Shown here: one piece after another, positions 16,489 through 26,600 of the stretch
How positions within the stretch are numbered: the stretch's first letter is position 1
Layout: the number at the start of each line of letters is the position of its first letter
Assembly (NCBI RefSeq): GCF_963676065.1
Contig: NZ_OY780933.1
Location: 1,221,001 to 1,285,000, forward strand
Source of the DNA: Maridesulfovibrio sp.
GTDB lineage: Bacteria > Desulfobacterota > Desulfovibrionia > Desulfovibrionales > Desulfovibrionaceae
Reading direction: 5' to 3'
Length of the DNA stretch: 64,000 nucleotides
The notes under the pieces: generated by a model
Databases searched by the model: none
Seen by the model: the letters and a program-made list of their open reading frames with translations, nothing else
Told to the model about the DNA's origin: nothing
Position numbers and translations under genes: made by a program

Positions 16489-17265
16489 ATGAAAATGAAA
16501 TTTCGTCCTTTTACGGCTTTCCTGCTGATTCTCCTGCTGCTTGCGGGAGTCTGCACGTCCCTTTTTCATATGGGGTTTTTCGATGCTTTTTTTACTGATG
16601 AAGTAGCAGAAATTCAGCAGCAGGGAGAAGGTCCGGTTGTCCGGCGCGAGGTGAGCAATCTTGTTTTGCCGTTGGAGGATTCTGGAGATGAGACTGTTCA
16701 GGATGAGAGCGGTCTTAAAGAGACCGACATAAAGACTGAAAACAAGCCTGCGGAAGAATATACAGCGGAAAAGAAAGAGCAGGAAAAGGCCGATATAGTC
16801 GTTCCTGCTGTGGTAGATGAAAAGGCTGCCCCGGAAGATAAGTCTGCCCCGGGAGATAAGTCTGCCCCGGAAGATAAGCCTGCTTCCAAGCCGGAGTCTG
16901 TGAACCGGGAGAAGGCTGATTCCCCAAAACCCTTATCTGCCAAAGGTTTTGTAAAAGGATTGAGCTCTGTCTGTAACATGCCAAAAGTCGAAATAAAGAT
17001 TGCGCTTTCTTCGGCTGCGGGAAAAATAAACTGGTTCAATCTTGATAAGCCGCGCCGACTGGTAGTGGATCTGTATGGGAAATGGGAGAACAAGACTAAG
17101 TCCCTGTATCGCATAAAGAATTGCCCGATTCAGAAGGTCGTCCTAGGCGAACACCCTGATAAATTGCGTCTGGTTATCTATCTTGACCATGAGAGCCTCT
17201 CTGCAAAGCTCAAGCCGGTAATCCAAAGGCATGATAAAGAGGTTGTCCTACGCCTTGATTTTTGA
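16489..17265 (+). CDS. AMIN-domain envelope protein
   Basis: A 258-residue protein with an N-terminal signal anchor (about residues 8-28, FLLILLLLAGVC). Residues 35-145 are low complexity, acidic and Pro/Lys-rich, with the short repeat SAPEDK/SAPGDK copied three times. The C-terminal 100 residues look like an AMIN domain (VEIKIALSSAAGKINWFNL, RRLVVDLYG, KLRLVIYLD), a beta-rich module that targets periplasmic proteins to peptidoglycan or secretin complexes. No amidase domain is attached. Function beyond envelope localisation is not known. It is followed by a terminator and then by pstB. Confidence 0.72.
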   Translation: MKMKFRPFTAFLLILLLLAGVCTSLFHMGFFDAFFTDEVAEIQQQGEGPVVRREVSNLVLPLEDSGDETVQDESGLKETDIKTENKPAEEYTAEKKEQEKADIVVPAVVDEKAAPEDKSAPGDKSAPEDKPASKPESVNREKADSPKPLSAKGFVKGLSSVCNMPKVEIKIALSSAAGKINWFNLDKPRRLVVDLYGKWENKTKSLYRIKNCPIQKVVLGEHPDKLRLVIYLDHESLSAKLKPVIQRHDKEVVLRLDF

Positions 17266-17294
17266 TTCATACCTGCTGAAAATTTAAATTTAAC

Positions 17295-17329
17295 GCCCTG
17301 TGGAGCTTGATGCCCGCAGGGCTTTTTTT
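17295..17329 (+). terminator. Terminator after AMIN gene
   Basis: GCCCTG (17295-17300) pairs with CAGGGC (17317-17322), directly followed by seven T. Confidence 0.75.
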
Positions 17330-17396
17330 ATGGTCATAAATAAAAATGTCTGATTTTAACATATTGAAATATAAGTTTTTAATAGTGCGATGTTGC

Positions 17397-17436
17397 GCGT
17401 AACATAAACGTAACGACCGGGTCATTGCCCTGTAAC
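17397..17436 (+). promoter_or_regulatory. Pho box: four half sites at 11-bp period
   Basis: GCGTAAC (17397), ACGTAAC (17408), GGGTCAT (17419) and CTGTAAC (17430) are spaced exactly 11 bp apart, the spacing of PhoB half sites (consensus CTGTCAT). All share GT at positions 3-4 and A at position 6. They lie about 130 bp upstream of pstB, so phosphate-starvation control of pstB-phoU is likely. Confidence 0.65.
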
Positions 17437-17562
17437 CCGTGGCAGATAGTTAATTCATGTCACTTAAGAATGGTGGCAATCTTTATGATGTGTACCAATT
17501 AAGATCGGGATCGGACGAACCTGGTCCTATTTTATTTTATATAAATTTATGGAGACAATGTA

Positions 17563-18324
17563 ATGGGGCAAGCTGTTAAAATCGCTTCCAAAAATCTTGA
17601 CTTTTATTATGGTGACTTCAAGGCTCTTGAAGATATTTCCATGGATTTCGAAGAAAACAGGGTTACCGCGCTTATCGGCCCTTCCGGTTGCGGTAAAAGT
17701 ACTTTTCTACGTTGTCTGAACAGAATGAATGATCTTATTCCCGGAACACGTGTAGACGGCGATCTCACCCTAGATGATGAAGATATTTACGCTCAGGGAT
17801 TGGACGTGGTTACTCTCAGAAGGCGTGTGGGCATGGTTTTTCAGAAGCCCAACCCCTTTCCTAAATCCATATTTGAAAATGTCGCTTACGGTCTGCGTGT
17901 GAATGGCATTAAAGATAAAGAGTTCGTAGCCCACAAGGTAGAGGAAAGTCTCAAGGGCGGCGCTCTTTGGGATGAAGTGAAAGACCGCCTGCATGCTTCC
18001 GCGCTCGGACTTTCCGGCGGTCAGCAGCAGAGGCTGTGTATTGCCCGCGCTCTTGCAGTTGAGCCTGAAATCCTGCTCATGGATGAGCCCGCTTCAGCCC
18101 TTGATCCCATTGCGACCCAGAAGATTGAGGACTTGATTCACGAACTTAAAAAGAATTTTACCATTATTATTGTGACCCATTCCATGCAGCAGGCTGCGCG
18201 TGTGTCCGATCAGACCGCATTCTTTTATATGGGGCGCCTCATCGAAACCGGTAAGACGGAAACCATGTTTACCAAGCCTAAAAACAAGCAGACTGAAGAT
18301 TATATCACAGGTAGATTCGGTTAA
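17563..18324 (+). CDS. pstB: Phosphate ABC transporter ATPase PstB
   Basis: A 253-residue ABC ATPase of the usual length. Walker [10 protein letters not shown] with [11 protein letters not shown] just after, the PstB-typical loop [18 protein letters not shown], signature LSGGQQQR, Walker [14 protein letters not shown] and the H-loop THSMQQAAR. It powers high-affinity phosphate uptake with PstS, PstC and PstA, none of which is in this window. GGAGA lies before the ATG and a Pho box lies upstream. It is followed at 60 bp by phoU, the usual order. Confidence 0.97.
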   Translation: MGQAVKIASKNLDFYYGDFKALEDISMDFEENRVTALIGPSGCGKSTFLRCLNRMNDLIPGTRVDGDLTLDDEDIYAQGLDVVTLRRRVGMVFQKPNPFPKSIFENVAYGLRVNGIKDKEFVAHKVEESLKGGALWDEVKDRLHASALGLSGGQQQRLCIARALAVEPEILLMDEPASALDPIATQKIEDLIHELKKNFTIIIVTHSMQQAARVSDQTAFFYMGRLIETGKTETMFTKPKNKQTEDYITGRFG

Positions 18325-18384
18325 GGGTTGCGTTGTCACTGTAACTGGTCCGAATTGACGGATCTCAAGTTGAGGAGTTTTCAT

Positions 18385-19050
18385 ATGGAGCAGCGTGCCC
18401 ACTTTGTTAAAAAAATGGATGACCTGAAAGTTCAGGTCCTCAGGATGTCCAGCATGGCAGAAACGGCTCTGCAAAATTCAGTAAAAGCTTTGGCGGAAAG
18501 TAATGCCGAACTGGCTGAAGACATCATCATGAATGATATCAAAATCAATGAGCTTGAGTATGAGCTTGATGAATATAATCTGGGACTGCTGGCTCTTGAT
18601 CAGCCCATGGCCCGGGATTTGCGTTTTATCGTAGGGTCCATGCGTATCAGCAGCAATCTCGAGCGGATAGGTGATCAGGCGGTTAATCTTTCACACCGGG
18701 CGGTTTTTTTGAGCACTCGCCCTCCGCTCCCATTTAACCAGTTGCTGGACCGCATGAGCACCATTGCGATTGAAATGGTTTCCAAGGCGGTTAAAGCTTT
18801 CGCGGATGAAGATCACGTACTTGCTGCAGAAGTATGCGGCATGGATAATGAGGCAGATGGTCTCAGTGTTCGGATTCTTAAGGGACTTATCGAGAACATG
18901 GTCTCTGAAACAAGAATTGTTGAGCGTGGTGTCCATTTGATCATGGCTGCCAGCCATCTGGAGCGTATTGCGGACCAGGCTACCAATATTGCCGAATCAG
19001 TTATTTTTATTACTCAGGGCGTCAATATCAAGCATCAATGCAAAGGCTAA
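18385..19050 (+). CDS. phoU: Phosphate signalling protein PhoU
   Basis: About 221 residues from the ATG at 18385, which follows GAGGAG; the frame is open back to 18328 but the family start is MEQRAHFVKK. Two PhoU three-helix repeats are present, each with the metal-binding acidic motif: RFIVGSMRISSNLERIGDQA and HLIMAASHLERIADQATN. PhoU restrains Pst transport and PhoR kinase signalling when phosphate is ample. It is in an operon with pstB and is followed by a terminator. Confidence 0.95.
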   Translation: MEQRAHFVKKMDDLKVQVLRMSSMAETALQNSVKALAESNAELAEDIIMNDIKINELEYELDEYNLGLLALDQPMARDLRFIVGSMRISSNLERIGDQAVNLSHRAVFLSTRPPLPFNQLLDRMSTIAIEMVSKAVKAFADEDHVLAAEVCGMDNEADGLSVRILKGLIENMVSETRIVERGVHLIMAASHLERIADQATNIAESVIFITQGVNIKHQCKG

Positions 19051-19080
19051 ACCTAAGCTGTCTTGATTTATTTTTTTGAA

Positions 19081-19110
19081 TGAGCCGGATTTATTCCGGC
19101 TCATTTTTTC
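19081..19110 (+). terminator. Terminator after phoU
   Basis: TGAGCCGGA (19081-19089) pairs with TCCGGCTCA (19095-19103), followed by TTTTTT. Confidence 0.88.
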
Positions 19111-19437
19111 GTTTAAGCATTGAGCGCAAACGATTTCGGACAGCTGGAGCATATTTAATCCGGTTTACATAAGTCCTTTTTTAGGATAGAAGCAGTTCTC
19201 TTAATCTCAAGTCGGAATTTCGTAACCGGGGATATTAAAAATCGCAGGTGTATGATTTTTCGTCAGTATTGAGGTTTTCCCTTAACGGGCATTAGGGATA
19301 AATTGCGGCCTTTCAGGCCAACGGACAATCTGGGCCTCGGCTGCCTCGGAACGCGTGAACAGATTGTTTCCAATGCATTTCTCCCATAACATATGTGCCG
19401 AAATTTTGTCCGAGGACATCGTTGTTGGAGGTAACCC
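19111..19437 (+). promoter_or_regulatory. rpsA upstream region and leader
   Basis: About 330 bp without an ORF. It holds the rpsA promoter, which I cannot place firmly, and several short GC-rich complementary pairs such as GCGGCC/GGCC near 19307-19320 and CCTCGG repeats near 19336-19350. Translation signal GGAGG sits 7 bp before ATG 19438. A structured leader used for S1 autoregulation is possible but not shown. Confidence 0.4.
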
Positions 19438-21192
19438 ATGGAAAACAATGAAAACATGAACGCCGAAATGGAAATGGACTTTGAGGCTGCCCTTGAAGAT
19501 TACCTAAATGCCGATTTCGGAAATCTGGACGAAGGAAGCATCGTTTCCGGTGAAGTAGTTAAAGTTGATAAAGATTTCGTTCTTATCGACGTTAACTTCA
19601 AATCTGAAGGCCAGATTGCAGTATCTGAATTTTTGGATGCTGACGGTGAAGTGACTGTAGCAGTCGGTGACAAAGTAGACGTATTTGTTGCAAACAAAAA
19701 CGAAAACGAAGGCACTATTCACCTTTCCCGTGACAAAGCCAAACGCATGCAGCTCTTCGACAAACTCGAAGAAGTGCAGGAAAAAGAAGGCGTTGTCGAA
19801 GGCAGAATCATCCGCCGCATCAAAGGTGGTTACACCGTTGATCTTGGTGGCGTAGAAGCATTCCTGCCTGGTTCTCACGTTGATCTTCGTCCCGTTCCTG
19901 ATATGGACGCTCTCGTTGATCAGACTTACGAATTCAAGATCCTTAAAATTAACCGTCGCCGCAGCAACGTTATCGTTTCCCGCCGCGTTCTTCTCGAAGA
20001 ACAGCGCAACGAAATGCGTTCTCAGTTGCTTGAAACTCTTGAAGAAGAGCAGACCGTTAAAGGTAAAGTCAAAAATATCACTGAATACGGTGTATTTATT
20101 GACCTCGGCGGTCTCGACGGTCTTCTGCATATCACAGACATGTCCTGGAAGCGCATCAAGCATCCTAAGGAAATGGTCGCACTCGGTGATGAGCTCGAAC
20201 TGAAAGTTCTGAACTTCGATAAAGAAGGCCAGAAAGTTTCTCTCGGTCTGAAACAGCTCGTTCCTGATCCGTGGGAAGATATTTCCGGCAAGTACCCCGA
20301 AGGTGCCAAGTACACCGGTAAGGTTACCAACCTCGCCGATTACGGTGCATTCGTTGAGCTGGAAGCAGGTGTTGAAGGTCTGGTTCACATTTCTGAAATG
20401 TCCTGGACCCGTAAACTGCGTCATCCCTCCCAGATGGTACGCGTTGGCGATGAAGTCGACGTAGTTGTTCTGGGTGTAGATCCTGACAAAAAACGCATCT
20501 CCCTCGGTATGAAGCAGGTTAAGCCGAATCCTTGGGATGTTGTTGCTGAGAAATTCCCCGAAGGTACTATCCTTGAAGGCCAGATCAAAAACATCACCGA
20601 ATTCGGTGTGTTCATCGGCATCGAAGACGGCATTGACGGCCTGATTCACGTTTCCGATATCTCCTGGACCCGCAAGGTTCGTCATCCTTCAGAAGTTTAC
20701 AGCGTGGGCGATTCCGTACAGGCAAAAGTCCTCACTGTTGATAAAGAAAACGAGAAGTTCACCCTCGGTGTTAAACAGCTCTCCGAAGACCCCTGGTCTC
20801 AGGTACCCTCTAAGTACCCCGTTGGCTGTACCCTCGAAGGTCTCGTTACCAACATCACCGACTTCGGCCTCTTTGTAGAAGTTGAAGAAGGTATTGAAGG
20901 TCTGGTTCACGTTTCTGAAATCTCTCATAAGAAGATCAAGAATCCTTCTGAGATGTTTAAAGAAGGCGTTACCATCCAGGCTAAAGTCATCCACGTATCT
21001 GCTGATGAGCGTCGCCTCGGCCTCTCCATCAAGCAGCTCAAGGAAGACACCGAAAAACGTCAGCCCAAAGAATTCCGTTCCGGTTCCGCCGACAGCGGCA
21101 ACACTCTGGGCGAACTGCTGAAGCAGAAGCTTGCTGATGCAGCTGACGCAGCTGATGCAGCTGCAGCAGAGACTGAGGATGAAGAGTCCTAA
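19438..21192 (+). CDS. rpsA: 30S ribosomal protein S1
   Basis: A 584-residue protein with six S1 (OB-fold) domains. Domains 3-6 are very alike, each with G-x-V-x-N-I/L-x-x-[FY]GxF[VI] and GL[VI]H[VI]S-[DE][MI]S, for example near residues 203-270, 290-355, 377-442 and 464-530. S1 binds mRNA upstream of the start codon and helps initiation. The C-terminus is alanine-rich (AADAADAAAA). Codon use is strongly biased (many TTC, CGT, GAA), as expected for a highly expressed gene. Its last 14 bp overlap the start of sppA, so the two are translationally coupled. Confidence 0.97.
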   Translation: MENNENMNAEMEMDFEAALEDYLNADFGNLDEGSIVSGEVVKVDKDFVLIDVNFKSEGQIAVSEFLDADGEVTVAVGDKVDVFVANKNENEGTIHLSRDKAKRMQLFDKLEEVQEKEGVVEGRIIRRIKGGYTVDLGGVEAFLPGSHVDLRPVPDMDALVDQTYEFKILKINRRRSNVIVSRRVLLEEQRNEMRSQLLETLEEEQTVKGKVKNITEYGVFIDLGGLDGLLHITDMSWKRIKHPKEMVALGDELELKVLNFDKEGQKVSLGLKQLVPDPWEDISGKYPEGAKYTGKVTNLADYGAFVELEAGVEGLVHISEMSWTRKLRHPSQMVRVGDEVDVVVLGVDPDKKRISLGMKQVKPNPWDVVAEKFPEGTILEGQIKNITEFGVFIGIEDGIDGLIHVSDISWTRKVRHPSEVYSVGDSVQAKVLTVDKENEKFTLGVKQLSEDPWSQVPSKYPVGCTLEGLVTNITDFGLFVEVEEGIEGLVHVSEISHKKIKNPSEMFKEGVTIQAKVIHVSADERRLGLSIKQLKEDTEKRQPKEFRSGSADSGNTLGELLKQKLADAADAADAAAAETEDEES

Positions 21193-22060
21193 AAACGGTT
21201 TCTCTGTAAGACATCCGATTCTTTTCGGTTTCAGTCTGCTATTAATGGCTGTGGCTCTCCTATGGGGAGCCGCAGCCTTTTTTCATGGTAGGCTGGACTT
21301 GTTAGGTGCCGACAGGATCGGGGTTGTGAATTTACAGGGAACCATCGTAAAATCATTGCCTACGGTAAAGTTTTTGCGCGACCTGCGCCGTGATGATTCA
21401 GTGAAAGGTGTTTTACTGCGGGTTAATTCTCCCGGTGGGACCATCGCTCCTTCTCAGGAACTTTATCACGCTGTGAAAAGATTCGCTGAGGTCAAGCCCA
21501 TTGTGGCTTCCTTCGGTACTGTGGCGGCCTCAGGCGGATATTACGCAGCTGCTCCGGCCACTAAAATTATTGCCAGCTCAGGTTCCATCACCGGTTCCAT
21601 CGGGGTTAAGGCCGAATATGCCAGCTTTTATCAGATCATGGAGAAGATCGGGGTTAAGCCCATCATAATCACCAGCGGTAAAATGAAGGCTGCAGGCTCT
21701 CCTTTTGTAGAGCTTACCCCGGGACAGCGTGAATATTTGACCGAGTTAATAATGGACATGCATAATCAGTTTGTTTCAGATGTCGCTACGGCCCGTAAAC
21801 TGGATCGTAAAGATGTGGCTAAGATTGCAGACGGCAGGGCTTTTACCGGAAGGGAAGCAAAGGAACTGGGCCTTGTTGACCGTATTGGCGGGTTTGAGGA
21901 TTCTGTTACTGTGCTCAAGGCTCTGTGCGGGATTGATGGTGATGTAAAAGTGATTGAAGGCCCTGAAGAAGAAAAGCCTTTGATCAAGGAAATTTTAGGT
22001 TATATCGGAATTATCCCGGAAGGTTCAGCTACCGGGGACGGGCTGATCTTTTCATATTGA
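21179..22060 (+). CDS. sppA: Signal peptide peptidase SppA (short form)
   Basis: About 293 residues from ATG 21179, which follows GAGACTGAGG; the open frame extends to 21131 inside rpsA. One N-terminal membrane segment (FGFSLLLMAVALLWG) anchors a periplasmic serine protease domain. Motifs: LLRVNSPGGTIAPSQEL, TVAASGGYYAA with the catalytic serine, and SSGSITGSIGVKAEY with the catalytic lysine. This is the short, single-domain type that works as an oligomer and cuts leftover signal peptides in the membrane. It overlaps rpsA by 14 bp. Confidence 0.92.
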   Translation: MKSPKNGFSVRHPILFGFSLLLMAVALLWGAAAFFHGRLDLLGADRIGVVNLQGTIVKSLPTVKFLRDLRRDDSVKGVLLRVNSPGGTIAPSQELYHAVKRFAEVKPIVASFGTVAASGGYYAAAPATKIIASSGSITGSIGVKAEYASFYQIMEKIGVKPIIITSGKMKAAGSPFVELTPGQREYLTELIMDMHNQFVSDVATARKLDRKDVAKIADGRAFTGREAKELGLVDRIGGFEDSVTVLKALCGIDGDVKVIEGPEEEKPLIKEILGYIGIIPEGSATGDGLIFSY

Positions 22061-22156
22061 TTTTCTGAATTCAGCTGAGAGCATCCATGTTCTCCTTTGC
22101 ATATGAAGTCTTTTATGCGACCCTACTGAAGGCTGGGTATAAGAGGCTGTAAGACT

Positions 22157-22188
22157 TAATTGAATCCGCCGGAGAGTAGGTTCAATTA
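22157..22188 (+). other. Hairpin in the sppA-TPR gap
   Basis: TAATTGAA (22157-22164) pairs with TTCAATTA (22181-22188) around a 16-nt loop, 20 bp upstream of the next start codon. No T-run, so it may be a leader structure or a protein site. Confidence 0.3.
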
Positions 22189-22207
22189 TATCGTTAGCGA
22201 GGCTTAA

Positions 22208-23536
22208 ATGGCAACCAAATACGATCAGATTGTACGTGAGTTTTATGAAGGACAGTCCGGTTTTACCGTTCTGCTGAGCGATGAACCTTCTTTCTACAAG
22301 CTTCTGCGCGGTACTCTACACAAAATTCTGGCTATTCGTAGGGATTGCCTTGCCTATTTTCAGGAACAGTCTTCGTGTTTGAGCGAGATAAAGGATAAGG
22401 TCGGCTCAGGACAGCCGGTACTTGTTTTTGTTGAAAGGCTGCTCAAGGGCAGACCAACAGCCGATTTCATTCTAAATATCCACAAGCTTTTCCCGGAAAT
22501 CAAGGTGGTGGTTCTGACTGACGAAACCAGTCAGGAGGAGCTCATCTTTTTACATGAGCTTGGGGCCAACAACATTATTACCAAACCTGTTTCCGTGGAC
22601 AGTCTGGTTCAGAAACTTGCATTTACCATTAAACCGCAGGGCAAGCTGGCCCAGCTTGTGGAAGCAGGAAAAACTTTTTTACGTAATGGTGAACTTAACA
22701 AAGTCTTGCTGGTCAGTGCTAAAATCCTTGAATTAAAGCCCGGCAGTCCGGCGGCTCTTATGCTGCAGGGGGATGCTCAGTCCGGCATGGGGCAACGAGA
22801 CGAAGCCCTTAAATCATATTTACAGGCCCATGAACAGTCCAAGGTCTTCATGGAGCCGATTAAAAAACTGGCGGAATTCTACAAGGGTAATGATAACTCC
22901 CAGTATCTGCATTACCTAAAAAAACTGGACTCCATCAGCCCGCTGAATACCGAACGAAAGTGCGAAATAGGCAAGGTTCACCTTGAGCGTGAAGAGCTTG
23001 ATGAAGCGGAAACGTATTTTGATCAGGCTGTGCGTTGCGCGGTGAAGGAAGCGCATAATTATTTATCGCAGGTTATGAGCGGAATAGCTGAATCGCTTTT
23101 TGATGTGGCCCCGGATAAGGCAGAGAAGTATTATGCTAAACTACTGCAGGTGAAAGCCTCCAGCTTGAGCTCTGATGACCTTGAGACCTACAACCGTCTG
23201 GGAATTGCCTTGCGTAAGCAGGGTAAGTGGGAAAAGGCGGTGGAAAATTATATGGCTGCACTTAAAGTCGCTCCTAATGAACCCGGCCTTTATTACAACA
23301 TTGGTCTGGCTTATAGCGACGGTAAAGAATATGCCCGATGTGCAAAATATTTTAAACGGGCCGTTCGCTCTGAGGGCATGATTCATAAGTCAGCTCCTTC
23401 GGTGGCCCGGAACATCGCCGGTATTTTTATCAAGGTAGGTATGAGCGATGAAGCGCGTGTGGTCATAGAAGAAGCGCTCACTGAATTCAAGGATGACGAC
23501 AAGTTAAAGGCCTTGCTCACGAAGTGCAAGCCGTAG
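22208..23536 (+). CDS. Receiver-like domain fused to TPR repeats
   Basis: A 442-residue soluble protein. Residues 18-138 have the receiver fold (TVLLSDEPSFYKLL, VVVLTDET, NNIITKPVS), keeping D25, T104 and K126, but the phosphoacceptor position holds E76 (LVFVERLLKG), a substitution that often mimics the phosphorylated state. Residues about 150-440 are TPR repeats, clearest at NRLGIALRKQGKWEKAVENY and YYNIGLAYSDGKEYARCAKY. Such proteins act as scaffolds in signalling; the partner is unknown. It stands alone after sppA and is followed by a strong terminator. Confidence 0.82.
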   Translation: MATKYDQIVREFYEGQSGFTVLLSDEPSFYKLLRGTLHKILAIRRDCLAYFQEQSSCLSEIKDKVGSGQPVLVFVERLLKGRPTADFILNIHKLFPEIKVVVLTDETSQEELIFLHELGANNIITKPVSVDSLVQKLAFTIKPQGKLAQLVEAGKTFLRNGELNKVLLVSAKILELKPGSPAALMLQGDAQSGMGQRDEALKSYLQAHEQSKVFMEPIKKLAEFYKGNDNSQYLHYLKKLDSISPLNTERKCEIGKVHLEREELDEAETYFDQAVRCAVKEAHNYLSQVMSGIAESLFDVAPDKAEKYYAKLLQVKASSLSSDDLETYNRLGIALRKQGKWEKAVENYMAALKVAPNEPGLYYNIGLAYSDGKEYARCAKYFKRAVRSEGMIHKSAPSVARNIAGIFIKVGMSDEARVVIEEALTEFKDDDKLKALLTKCKP

Positions 23537-23592
23537 GCTTAACCAGCCTTACTCAAATTTTCATAAAGCGGATCACATAGATAATGATAGTT

Positions 23593-23633
23593 ACCCGCCC
23601 TGCCGGCTTTTGCTGCAGGGCGGGTTTGATTTT
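23593..23633. terminator. Terminator between the TPR gene and the RTX gene
   Basis: ACCCGCCCTGC (23593-23603) pairs with GCAGGGCGGGT (23615-23625), followed by TTGATTTTT. It lies in the gap between convergent genes. Confidence 0.88.
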
Positions 23634-23641
23634 TATGTGCG

Positions 23642-26600
23642 CTAAGAGAAATGGAGATCGTCAGCATGGACTTGATCACCGGAAACGTCCGCGATCATGG
23701 TCTCACCTCCGGCAGCATCACCGTTGGCATCATACCAGAGCTGATGGCAGCCATCGAATACAAAGTAGGCATCGGTAGTTCCCGCGTTGGCATTGCCTGT
23801 GTAGCTGCTGTCATAGTCGTGGAATCCAGCGGAACTGTCTAAATCGGAGTTGCTGAAATTAAAATAGTCTTTACCGGAATTAAAGCCGGTGATTGTGTCA
23901 CCACCCTCAGAAGCGGAATTGTAAATCAACTCTGATTTATATGTACCGTCGAGATTGATAGTGTCGTTACCATGGCCACCGTGAATGGTGGAATCCATGG
24001 CTGAACTGGCGGTAATGGTGTCGCTGTAACCGGTACCGATGACACCTTCGATGTTTTTGAAAAAGTCATTTGATGCACCGGATGCAGTTGTGTAAGTGCC
24101 GGAACCTGCAGCGTTGGCCCCCAGATTAACGTTTACACCTGATCCGCAGTCCAGTCCTGAAAAGCTGATAAAGTCAATTCCACCTCCCCCGTCAATTGTG
24201 TCTAGCCCAGTACTTCCTTCAAATGTTTCTGAGGCATCTGATCCGGTGAAGAAGTCATCTTCGGATGAACCGATGAAATGTTCGATTCCATCAAAACTAT
24301 CTGTTTCCGAGCCGCGTTCGGCTGTTCCAGCTTCGGCGTCAATTGTTACAGCTATAGAGTGATCCCGGTAATCGAGGGTATCAATACCGCCTCCTCCGTG
24401 GATTATATCGTTGCCGAGACCACCGATAAAGGTTTCGCCATGGCTGCTTCCGTTGAAGGTGTCGGCATGGTCGGAGCCTTGGAAAGCCTCGATATTACTG
24501 ACAGTGTCCGTGCCGTCCGAGTGCATGATATTGGCAATGGTTGCATCAAGGTTGAAGGTTACACTGCTGGTCGATGCCGTGTAATCTACGCGGTCATGTC
24601 CTTCTCCACCGTCCAGTATGTTGTTTCCTTTTCCTCCGGCAAGGTTATCATCTCCGTCTCCGCCATGAATAACGTCATAGCCTTCTCCACCGGAGATGCT
24701 GTCGTTGCCAGCCCCGCCCATCAGGTTTGCTCCGATAGTTGACCCGATTATCGTATCATCGCCATCAGAACCGATGAGGTTCTCAATGCTGGTCAACTCG
24801 ACATAATTCTTTTCACTGACATCGGATCCTTGGTAGATGTATACGTGCCCGGCAGAAAGGTCTGCATCAATGTGGTAACTGCTGTCCAGATTATCAAACT
24901 GAACCCAGTCACTTCCTCCGCCACCATCAATTTTATCCGCTGTAGAAGATTGAGCTGCTGAGCTGTATGAATTATTAATACCGGGAGCAAAAAAGTTTAC
25001 ACCGTCGTCACCGGTAAGGACATCTTGGTAGTTAGAACCTATAACACCTTCGATATTAACTATTGTATCTGTAAAATCTCCGACACTCACTTGGGTTCCA
25101 GTGCTTCCGTTGAGAGTCAGGGTAACTCCTTGCGTAGCGTTGGCATAGGAAACATAATCAATACCACTTTCACCATCGAGAAGGTTAGTTCCTTTGCTTG
25201 CGTACAAAATATCAGAACCGCCACCGGCATGTACTGCGTCGTCCCCATCTCCACCATTAAATGTTTCGTTATTCGAGCTTCCGTTGAAGATGTCGTCATC
25301 GTCGGTTCCTATGAATGATTCCACGCTGGTGAAATGATCCTGCTGAGCTTCTAATCCATCGGAATCTTTGTGGTCAACGGTTCCGCCGGAAGTGGTGATG
25401 TTAACCTCTACGCCGAAAGAATGGCCGGCAAAAGACATGGAGTCTGTGCCTTCTCCACCATCGAAATAGTTATTGCCGAATTTACCGGTAAAAGAATCGT
25501 TTCCTTTGCCACCGGAAAAGGTATCACCTTCGTTCAAGGCCCCGGTAAAAAAATCGTTGCCGTCAGAACCGATGAACTTGCTGATGTCATGAAAAGTATC
25601 GGTGCTGGTTGTTCCGTTCTCTATGTGCTTTGCACTGTTGTCATCAATTTTAATTGTGACTTGTTCTGACCCTTCGTAGGAAAGGGTGTCCGTTCCCATG
25701 GCTGTGCCGGCTATACCGCCGTATATGGTGTTGCTTCCTGTACCCCCTTTTAGGTGGTCATCTCCATCACCGCCGTAAATGGTGTCATCTCCATCTCCAC
25801 CACTTATCGAATCGTTTCCGGCATCACCATAAAGATTGTCATTTCCCTCACCCCCACTGAGCCAATCGTTTTCGTCTCCACCATGAATTGTATCCCATCC
25901 TGCTTCTCCGCTTAATGAGTTTGCTTCACTGTCTCCATGTATTTCATCGTTTGCAGAAGAACCCAGAACATGCTCAATGTCATACAATACCGTAGTTTCG
26001 CCGTCTGTCCCGGTCGCTGTGTTAGCGGAGAGGTCCACGAAATTATGGAAAGTGCCGCCATTCATGGCAAACCAGTCTTGTCCGTCATCGCCCCAGATAC
26101 GGTCATTTCCGCTGCTGGCAGTGAAGTAGTCATTATCGTTGCCGCCGTGCAGATCATCGTTGCCGGAGCCACCGGTCAGGGAGTCATTCCCGTCTCCGCC
26201 GTACAGGTCATCGTTGCCGGAGCCACCGGTTAGGGAGTCATTTCCATCTCCGCCATACAGGGTGTCATTTCCCCCCTCGCCATCAATGGTATCATTTCCG
26301 GCATCGCCGTATGAAAAGTCGTCTCCAGAACCTCCCTGAATGGAGTCATTTCCGTCTCCGCCGTGCAGATCATCGTTGCCGGAGCCACCGGTCAGGGAAT
26401 CATTCCCGGCATCACCGTATAAAAAGTCTTTTCCTGAACCACCAAGGATAGAGTCGTTCCCATCACCGCCTTGGAGGGTGCCGGTCGTATTGCTGATCCT
26501 GGTCAAAGTATCATCGCCTGATGAACCCTTAACGTTTTCGATGCTTTCCAGATCAATGATGCTGACCGGTTCGTGGTCGGAGTCGCTGGTGGAGTCAAAA

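Noticed and set aside
19504..20685. 393-codon open frame on the minus strand inside rpsA
   Set aside because: It is a mirror of the biased codon use and repeated S1 domains of rpsA; it has no ribosome site and its translation is low-complexity and unlike any known protein.
26130..26400. Regularly repeated DNA that looks like a CRISPR or satellite array
   Set aside because: The periods are codon multiples and encode RTX nonapeptides in the minus frame; there are no unique spacers.
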